In this document: in pieces, positions 10,061-15,122 of the stretch
Layout of the letters: each line of letters starts with the position of its first letter
How positions within the stretch are numbered: position 1 is the stretch's first letter
Assembly (NCBI RefSeq): GCF_026262645.1
Contig: NZ_SHNO01000001.1
Location: 248,001-312,000 of the forward strand
Length of the DNA stretch: 64,000 nt
Direction: 5' to 3'
Source of the DNA: Candidatus Marimicrobium litorale
Lineage (GTDB): Bacteria; Pseudomonadota; Gammaproteobacteria; Pseudomonadales; Halieaceae
Notes under the pieces: model-generated
Seen by the model: the letters and a program-made list of their open reading frames with translations, nothing else
What the model was told of the DNA's origin: nothing
Database searches by the model: none
Translations under genes and position numbers: made by a program

Positions 10061-10373
10061 GTGTACTAACGAGCGCCCTCGACCGGACGCTCCAACGCGC
10101 GCCGTAATTTTGGGCGTCAGTCAGGCCAAGTGTAGTTCATGGAGGGAAAGTTCGAGAGTGACTTTATCGGCGGTGCGATAGATTGACGTCATCAGCAATC
10201 CTTGTCCGTGGCGTTAACAGAAGGATAGACAGGCTTCCGTCCTCTTTCACCTGAAAGCGGCCATCGCGAGTTTGGTCTCCCGAATTGGGCTTAGGTTTAT
10301 AAATGCTACTAACGTAGACCAAAAGAATGTATTCCCGTAAGCTGCCGGACCGGAAACGGACGATTAGCTGGAT
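10061..10373. other. Intergenic region with an attC-like left half-site
   Basis: Directly after the stop of the preceding gene comes ACTAACGAGCGCCC, then CGGACGCTC and GCGCGCC. This resembles the left half of an integron attC recombination site. GGGCG-TCAGT at 10108-10118 could be a shrunken right partner. No integron integrase is in the window and the symmetry is poor, so I treat it as suggestive only. Another arm of the CTGAAAGCGG repeat lies near 10250. No gene is seen. Confidence 0.3.
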
Positions 10374-10862
10374 ATGAAAAAAATGCCTAAAATTCTTGTT
10401 CTTTTATCACTTATGATTTCTATCGTAGGATTTAGCGTTCAAGGAAACGCCCAGCCAGAAACCTCTGAGGGCTGCGATATACTCAATGGCGTCGATCTAC
10501 CTGCTCGCAATCCGACAGGTGGGATACTCGGCGCCTCGCGAGCATATTTTGCTGGCGATACTATTTTGGCAACAGTTAGTTCACCCACTGAAAATGGCCC
10601 ACCGACCAGTATAGAGCTGCGTGTAGATGGGAATGTCGTAGATTCAGATAGCTTCCCTGGCTCAGTTACTTATGTATTCCCCAGTGATGGTAACTTTGAC
10701 GTAGATATGGACCTTGATGACGGTCAGGCTACGTGGACACTGACGTGTGGCCAGCCTCCTCAGGCGGTACCAACAATGCCCATTACTGGTCTTGTTCTGA
10801 CCATCCTCGGCGTGTTGCTAGTGGCTAGCCGCCGTTTACAGGTATCCATCAAACGCAAGTAG
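10374..10862 (+). CDS. Secreted protein with C-terminal IPTL-like sorting signal
   Basis: This 162-residue protein has a signal peptide (residues 1-26, ending NAQA-like at QGNAQ). A compact beta-rich middle follows (GASRAYFAGDTILATVSSP..., SIELRVDGNVVDSDSFPGS), reminiscent of an immunoglobulin-like fold. The tail VPTMP, about 20 hydrophobic residues and SRRLQVSIKRK is the tripartite pattern of IPTL-CTERM proteins, which are processed at the inner membrane by an exosortase-like enzyme and exported to the surface or matrix. No such enzyme lies in this window. Two cysteines (EGCDIL, LTCGQ) may form one disulfide. Function unknown. Confidence 0.65.
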   Translation: MKKMPKILVLLSLMISIVGFSVQGNAQPETSEGCDILNGVDLPARNPTGGILGASRAYFAGDTILATVSSPTENGPPTSIELRVDGNVVDSDSFPGSVTYVFPSDGNFDVDMDLDDGQATWTLTCGQPPQAVPTMPITGLVLTILGVLLVASRRLQVSIKRK

Positions 10863-10914
10863 TCCATATAGCACTCTTTGGTATTGCATGGCCCGCTGTA
10901 GAGGCGGCTTTCTT

Positions 10915-10942
10915 ATGTCCGCTGTTCGGCGAAAGCGGATAT
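10915..10942. repeat. Hairpin-forming intergenic repeat, copy 2
   Basis: ATGTCCGCT pairs with AAAGCGGATAT across an eight-base loop (GTTCGGCG). It shares its arms with the hairpin at 8844-8873 and so belongs to the same repeat family. Confidence 0.55.
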
Positions 10943-10982
10943 TAATAGCCCATAAAAGGCCTGGAGGCTGGAACGTCCGCTT

Positions 10983-11105
10983 TCACCTCCCATTCGGAAC
11001 GATCACGCCGGACTGGTAAAACGCGGCGCGGGATATGGTTGTTTGCAGAATGCAGCCCGTGAACTTGGACGGTTCGATAATATCGGAAAGGCGCACAACG
11101 GCCAT
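10983..11105 (-). pseudogene. Truncated phage major-capsid-like N-terminus
   Basis: On the minus strand a 40-codon frame starts at ATG 11105 behind a good GAGG ribosome binding site nine bases away. The peptide begins MAVVRLSDIIEPSKFTG and continues to FYQSGVIVPN. This resembles the first residues of a family of phage major capsid proteins (pattern xVRLSDxIxPxxF...QSGI). Capsid proteins are over 300 residues, so this is a remnant. The frame then ends in sequence related to the local hairpin repeat, which may have caused the truncation. The assignment rests on pattern memory. Confidence 0.35.
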
Positions 11106-11415
11106 AATTCAATACCTCAGTGTTTTGGATTAGCTCGCAAACACCACAGGTATCGGGAGGTGCGTCACGGGCGCAACAAAGAAAGGCGACCCCACAGGGA
11201 TCAGTGGTTATCTACGCACAGAAACCGGCTCAAAATAGGATTCTGAGTGTTTGCTTTCCTACTCAATAGCGGTCATAGCGAGGCCTGCAGCGGGAACTCC
11301 CGGATTCGCCTACTTTCTGCCGTTTGGTTTACAATGAGATAAGGGGCCGCAGATGACTCAATGCGGAAGTCAAAAATGGCCTATGTGATTGAAGCATATC
11401 CGGTGAAGTGACCCA

Positions 11416-12084
11416 TTGATATTTAACGATAAGTTCATTTTTGTTCATATTGGGAAAACAGGAGGGATGAGCTGTTCTCGTTATTTGCTCGAGAATCTTG
11501 ACCGCCCTGTTTACAATTGCCACAAGGCAGCAAGAGACCAACTTAGAGCGCCAAAGTTGCGACATGCCATCCCTATGGAAGGGATAGGCAGGCACTGCAC
11601 TTTGATTGAGGCAATGGATTTCATCCACAGATTCAATGGGAAGCGGCTGATTGATTTTGAGCGAGTAGTCTTGGTAATACGCCACCCCTATTCGCTAGAG
11701 TATTCATATTTCAGGCATATGCAAAAGCCTAAGATCCTGGACAAGAACAGAAGCCACCCTTTTTTCGCAAAATTGGCAACTTTGGACTTCAAAACCTTTA
11801 TTGCCAAGTCGAACTATCACAGAAGAGATCACCCGCAAGAGAAGTTCTTTTTAGTTAATAACCAGATTCCGGATATCGTGCAGTTAGTTCGATTTGAGGA
11901 TCTGTCCACCATGTTTCCGCGTGCAGTGGCGCCATTTACTTTACAGGGCCAAGAGCTGCCATTTCCAACCGCCAATCGGACAGAGTACACCTCAAGTATC
12001 GAAGAGCACCTGACAGAAGAAGTAAAAGAGCTAATTTACCAAAAGCACAAATACATGTTTGATTCCGGCTTCTACCTTAGGTAA
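11416..12084 (+). CDS. Sulfotransferase-family-like protein
   Basis: The 222-residue product begins FIFVHIGKTGGMSCSRYLLE, a match to the 5'-phosphosulfate-binding loop (HxxKTGGTS type) of membrane-type sulfotransferases. VVLVIRHPYSLEYSYF in the middle fits the 3'-phosphate-binding RxPxxxxxS motif. It would transfer sulfate from PAPS to a carbohydrate or other acceptor, and the acceptor is unknown. The best start is TTG 11416, seven bases after GGTGAAG. An ATG start is not available near the N-terminal motif. The gene is AT-richer than the core genes and stands alone, which suggests horizontal acquisition. Confidence 0.65.
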   Translation: MIFNDKFIFVHIGKTGGMSCSRYLLENLDRPVYNCHKAARDQLRAPKLRHAIPMEGIGRHCTLIEAMDFIHRFNGKRLIDFERVVLVIRHPYSLEYSYFRHMQKPKILDKNRSHPFFAKLATLDFKTFIAKSNYHRRDHPQEKFFLVNNQIPDIVQLVRFEDLSTMFPRAVAPFTLQGQELPFPTANRTEYTSSIEEHLTEEVKELIYQKHKYMFDSGFYLR

Positions 12085-12230
12085 ATCCACTGACACAGTG
12101 AACGCTTCTGGCGCAGAACGACCCTCCAATTCGGCAAATTCTGCCCCTGTCTAATGACCGTTATGAGGTGAGGCTGTATGAAAACCAGCCCCTGCAACTA
12201 TGGTCGTAAGACCGGCGCAGTTGGGTGCTA

Positions 12231-12359
12231 CCAGAGTCGCTCAGCGACGATGGCCTGTGTGAACAACGCCATGAATCGACATAGTTCGATGAATTCTCGG
12301 CATACTTGGCGTTTCGCCTTACCGTTACCCTTCTGAAAGCCACGATGGTTATGCAACAC
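12231..12359 (-). pseudogene. IS1182-family transposase fragment
   Basis: A minus-strand frame reads NHRGFQKGNGKAKRQVCREF and continues IELCRFMALFTQAIVAE before a stop. This matches the region of IS1182-type DDE transposases just before the first catalytic aspartate (pattern IADFRKDNGxAIRxVCRxFVxLCRxLxLFxxxLVAIDG). The aspartate itself is lost at the breakpoint. About 43 residues survive of a protein of roughly 450. No terminal inverted repeats are visible. Confidence 0.5.
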
Positions 12360-12367
12360 CGGGAAAA

Positions 12368-12498
12368 CATTCAAAGTTAACCCCCGTAATGGCCATTTCC
12401 TCGCAACTAAGACTCATGGGTATGTGACGGATACCTATGACGGCAGCGTTTACACCGACACCCCTTTGCTACAAATCGGCAAATGCGTCAAGATTTAG
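12368..12498 (+). pseudogene. Orphan C-terminal module, copy A
   Basis: The frame reads TFKVNPRNGHFLATKTHGYV and TD-x-YDGS-x-YTDTP before a TAG at 12496-12498. No start lies upstream in frame, and the frame is joined to the transposase fragment on the other strand. The same module occurs at 16948-17085 with about one codon of length difference, so both look like 3' ends of a lost, repeated gene family. I do not recognise the family. Confidence 0.45.
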
Positions 12499-12778
12499 AC
12501 AGCTAAGACCGCGCCGACTTAATATCGAATAGCCCCGGCCCTTCAGGTAGCTCATCGAGTACGCTCGGGCCAAGTCCTTTTAGCCTCCAGTGCCACCTTT
12601 AGCATTATCCAATGCCCTCTTCTCTCATCGAGGTTATTGTTATTAATGAACCCAATGGCCATAAAACACCCATTAGTGTCGTGTCTTCACCGTCTTAAAC
12701 GATAATTGGCCCTGCCAGCGTTTTCCATAAACAGCGTAATCCGTCACATTCCCTAAATAAGGCTATACCCAGAGACGG

Positions 12779-13183
12779 TTAACTGCGTTCCGACTTCGGC
12801 AGCAGCCTACGATGAACCAACAGCGCGATCGGGAAGGACATGATCAAAGTCAGTAGTGCTAACAGAGGTAATGCGGGAACAGGCGCTACCGGGCCCGATA
12901 TCAGGCTCAAGCGAAGCGTCGCCTCTTTCTGGATGTTGTAATCTGCAAGCGTGCGTGCATCTTCAAGCACTTTACCCGTAAAGACTAAAATTTGCTGGTC
13001 GAGCGCAATGCCCTCCTTGTCCTGAATCTTGGATTTGACGCTTTCGATGGAATCTGAACCCTCCACCTCAAGGGTGATGGTTTTGCCCGTTAGGGTCTTG
13101 ACGAAAATCTGTATCGCCATTGCGTCGATCGGCATTAATAGTGCCGAACACACCAGCGCGGCCATAGTAATTTTTGATTTCAT
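12779..13183 (-). CDS. Exported ubiquitin-domain protein with C-terminal sorting-type membrane anchor
   Basis: This 134-residue protein has a signal peptide (residues 1-23, ending DAMA). A ubiquitin domain then starts exactly at the predicted cleavage site with [18 protein letters not shown]. By direct comparison with human ubiquitin I count 55 identities over residues 1-71, without gaps. All seven lysines (6, 11, 27, 29, 33, 48, 63) are kept. The Ile44 patch is altered (I44V, H68R, V70S). The conjugation tail LRLRGG is absent and replaced by [12 protein letters not shown], a hydrophobic span and [11 protein letters not shown], a tripartite CTERM-like tail. It therefore cannot be conjugated the usual way and should act outside the cytoplasm. 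It follows the sigma-4-like gene on the same strand after 106 bases. Only a close GGAAAG precedes the ATG. Confidence 0.93.
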   Translation of the reverse strand: MKSKITMAALVCSALLMPIDAMAIQIFVKTLTGKTITLEVEGSDSIESVKSKIQDKEGIALDQQILVFTGKVLEDARTLADYNIQKEATLRLSLISGPVAPVPALPLLALLTLIMSFPIALLVHRRLLPKSERS

Positions 13184-13289
13184 CTTTCCGACTCACTGAA
13201 ATCTCAGACCTGAAGAACCAAACCATACCGTAGTAACCTAAACGCATAAAGCTATTCAAGTTTAAGCAGGATACAGGCTACGTTTGCTA

Positions 13290-13514
13290 CTAATCTAATA
13301 CAAACAACCGACAGCAGACATCATAGAAGCCGCGGACCTCGGTGCCAGCAGAATCCAGCGTGGTGGCCGTCAGGCCTTTAGCCTCTAGCGCCGCCCGCAC
13401 CTTCGCCAGGGCCGTCTGCTCGATCTGCCTAACACGCTCCCTGCTAATCCCCAATTCCTTGCCCACTTCCGAAAGCGCATGGCAGTACCCACTTGATGTA
13501 AGAATGTTGCTCAT
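13290..13514 (-). CDS. Sigma-70 region 4-like helix-turn-helix mini-protein
   Basis: The 74-residue product contains ALSEVGKELGISRERVRQIE followed by QTALAKVRAAL, a clear match to sigma-70 region 4.2, the helix-turn-helix that reads the -35 element. Regions 1-3 are absent, so it cannot act as a complete sigma factor. It could be a DNA-binding accessory or anti-type regulator, or a remnant. The frame starts with ATG and shows no internal damage. It lies upstream of the ubiquitin-domain gene on the same strand, possibly in one transcript, and divergent from the DUF1554 lipoprotein gene. The C-terminal residues after the helix-turn-helix (about 50-74) are not conserved sigma sequence. Confidence 0.7.
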   Translation of the reverse strand: MSNILTSSGYCHALSEVGKELGISRERVRQIEQTALAKVRAALEAKGLTATTLDSAGTEVRGFYDVCCRLFVLD

Positions 13515-13705
13515 ATCATCGTCCCAGTGCGCTGCGCATGTTTGATCTTGCTGGCGGCATTTGCATAAATTTGCATAGACACGCGGAGAAATGAGGCAAT
13601 TCGGCCCTGACCTGGCTGGGCTGTACTATACTTACGCTCTGCTCTTTGAAAATAATCCTGTGGAGCGCACCCTTCGCACCGCAGGTCCACGGAGAAGGAG
13701 TCAAC

Positions 13706-14743
13706 ATGTGCCAACGCGCCCACAAAGCTCTGCTAATAGTTTTCCTGGCTATTCTGGCAACAGGTTGCAAGATCTCATTAATGGTGAGTTCAGGGGGTGA
13801 TGTGACGTCTCTCTCGGGAACCAACGACTGCGCAGGGGCCAGCCTCTGTGAATATGAAGTCAACGACATGAGTTTTGCTGAAACCTTCACTGCGGTGCCT
13901 AGAGAAGGATATGTGTTTTCAAAGTGGCAGGGGGGTGACGATTACCTTTGTCCGAATTCTCCAAACCCGATATGCACCGTCGAGAATGGTTTGTTAGCAG
14001 CGCTCCCAGATGGACCGCGAGAAATTGTAGACGCTATTATTGCATCGGGGAGGTTTTACTACCTACAGCCTTTATTCACCTTTGTTGGCATCGATACCGA
14101 TGGAGACGGGATTCCGAACCATATTGATACCGATGATGACAATGACGGCGTGCTGGATCCTGATGACGACTGTCCTCTGCAAGGGCCAAATCTTGATGGC
14201 TCTGGATGTCCGGGCCCCAGGAAAACGGTATTCGTGACGAGCGAACGCTATAGCGGTAATCTCGGCGGTCTCACCGGTGCCGATCAAAAGTGTAACGCTC
14301 TCGCAGCGGCAGCCAGTTTATCTGGTACCTATAAAGCCTGGCTTTCGACTCCCGTGGCGTCGCCAGACTCACGATTCGTTAAGAGTGCGGTCCCGTATGT
14401 CACCGTTAACGATAGAGTTGTGGCGGATGATTGGCTTGATCTCATAGGAAACTCTGTGTACATCACGACGTCAGAGACAGGCGGGAGCATTGATATATTT
14501 TCCCGTGCATGGACGGGAACGAAGCCATCAGGGGAACCGGAGAAAGACACCGGCAATTTCTGCGCCGGACTTGGGGGGGCATGGAGCAGTAGCAATGTCT
14601 TTGATCAAGCAGCATGGGGTGTTCCTTGGGGCGGAGCCGTTTTCGCAACGGCATGGACATTATGTGACAATGTCGATCTCGGGTGTGTCCCCCAGGCGGC
14701 ACCCTGCTCGTATTTGGGCCATTTGTATTGCTTCGAGCAATAA
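13706..14743 (+). CDS. DUF1554 lipoprotein with bacterial repeat domain and calcium-binding TSP3 repeats
   Basis: ATG 13706 has AAGGAG six bases upstream and gives a lipoprotein signal (ALLIVFLAILATGC, lipobox cysteine about residue 21). Residues about 25-95 resemble an InlB-type bacterial repeat domain (VSSGGDV..., TFTAVPREGYVFSKWQGG). Next come thrombospondin type 3 repeats with calcium-binding spacing (DTDGDGIPNHIDTDDDNDGV, then DPDDDCP). The last 175 residues, from KTVFVTSERYSGNLGGLTGA to LYCFEQ, are a DUF1554 domain, a cysteine-containing lectin-like fold seen in Leptospira and myxobacterial surface proteins. An outer-membrane-anchored surface protein that may bind glycans is inferred. 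The repeat carrying a reverse-transcriptase remnant begins 45 bases downstream. Confidence 0.8.
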   Translation: MCQRAHKALLIVFLAILATGCKISLMVSSGGDVTSLSGTNDCAGASLCEYEVNDMSFAETFTAVPREGYVFSKWQGGDDYLCPNSPNPICTVENGLLAALPDGPREIVDAIIASGRFYYLQPLFTFVGIDTDGDGIPNHIDTDDDNDGVLDPDDDCPLQGPNLDGSGCPGPRKTVFVTSERYSGNLGGLTGADQKCNALAAAASLSGTYKAWLSTPVASPDSRFVKSAVPYVTVNDRVVADDWLDLIGNSVYITTSETGGSIDIFSRAWTGTKPSGEPEKDTGNFCAGLGGAWSSSNVFDQAAWGVPWGGAVFATAWTLCDNVDLGCVPQAAPCSYLGHLYCFEQ

Positions 14744-14763
14744 CGACAACGCCAACCGGGGCG

Positions 14764-14919
14764 TCACTGTGCGGGTGGCCGTCTGCCCGTGGCCCCTGTG
14801 AGTGCTTTCTGTTCGACCAGCACCTGCGTCCCGGGCAAGCCAGCACGGGTGTGGTGGTAGCCCAGAAACGTGAAGCCCCAGCCTATCTTGCCCATCCAGG
14901 TTTTGCCGTAGGGGGAAAC
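14764..14919 (-). pseudogene. Reverse transcriptase C-terminal fragment, copy 1
   Basis: Read on the minus strand, the repeat encodes YGKTWMGKIGWGFTFLGYHH followed by TRAGLP, then a stop at 14764-14766. The pattern KT-x-[IM]-G-K-x3-GF-x-FLGYH is the conserved segment just after the catalytic domain in a family of bacterial reverse transcriptases (typical form KTFIGRIERGFDFLGYHF...GL). Only about 50 codons remain and no start is present. They are fused directly to the 3'-end fragment of tRNA-Leu. The assignment rests on motif recall, not on a search. Confidence 0.5.
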
Positions 14920-14953
14920 GCTGAGAAAGGATAATGGTACCAGAGGCCGGACT
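14789..14953. repeat. 165-bp direct repeat ending in tRNA-Leu 3' end, copy 1
   Basis: This stretch and 17073-17237 are the same length without gaps and differ at about 11 positions, 2,284 bp apart. The last 19 bases (14935-14953) match the 3' end of tRNA-Leu at 18 of 19 positions. Beyond them the sequence diverges. This is the arrangement left when an element inserts at, and duplicates, a tRNA 3' end. Confidence 0.9.
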
Positions 14954-15122
14954 CATTTATAGAATAAAAGCTTTATAAAACAATAAGTTAAAATAAAAAT
15001 AAATCTTTATGTAACTTTTCTGTAACTGTGGCAGGGGAGGGCATATCCGGGCAATATACAAGCAATCGAACAACCCTCACCCTTCTGCTACGGTGTGCAT
15101 CTCGTTAAATGGAGTTAACCGA

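Larger units (their letters stand above)
10863..11415. other. Gene-poor region with repeat and phage remnant
   Basis: Over 550 bases hold no intact gene. It contains the second hairpin repeat (10915-10942), a further repeat arm near 10975 and a 40-codon capsid-like fragment on the minus strand. The rest shows nothing I can identify. The end supplies the ribosome binding site of the sulfotransferase-like gene. Confidence 0.5.
12085..12778. other. Gene-free stretch with decayed mobile-element and gene fragments
   Basis: Nearly 700 bases lack an intact gene. The stretch includes an IS1182-like transposase fragment (12231-12359, minus) followed directly by the end of a lost gene (12368-12498, plus). 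That gene end is repeated near 16961. From 12500 to 12778 I see only short frames without start signals. Confidence 0.5.
14744..15122. other. Intergenic region: 165-bp repeat copy 1, then AT-rich leader
   Basis: The first half is the direct repeat (14789-14953). From 14955 to 15090 the DNA is very AT-rich (AAATAAAAATAAATC), probably the promoter region of the leucine-rich-repeat gene, though no clean promoter boxes stand out. A GGAG at 15111-15114 serves the ATG at 15123. Confidence 0.5.

Noticed and set aside
11043-11246. 67-codon plus-strand open frame
   Set aside because: Arginine/histidine-rich composition without a ribosome binding site. It is antisense to the capsid-like fragment.
12085-12200. 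GTTATGAGG near 12161 as an attC right end
   Set aside because: No matching left half-site lies upstream and no hairpin can be drawn.
14490-14801. Frame ending SSNNDNANRGVTVRVAVCPW, resembling a variable-region tail of diversity-generating retroelement targets next to an RT remnant
   Set aside because: It overlaps the DUF1554 gene in another frame, and that gene ends naturally at LYCFEQ. No template repeat is visible, and the differences between the 165-bp repeats are not confined to adenines.
14935-14953. Possible second tRNA gene
   Set aside because: Only the last 19 bases of tRNA-Leu are present and the rest of the cloverleaf is missing.
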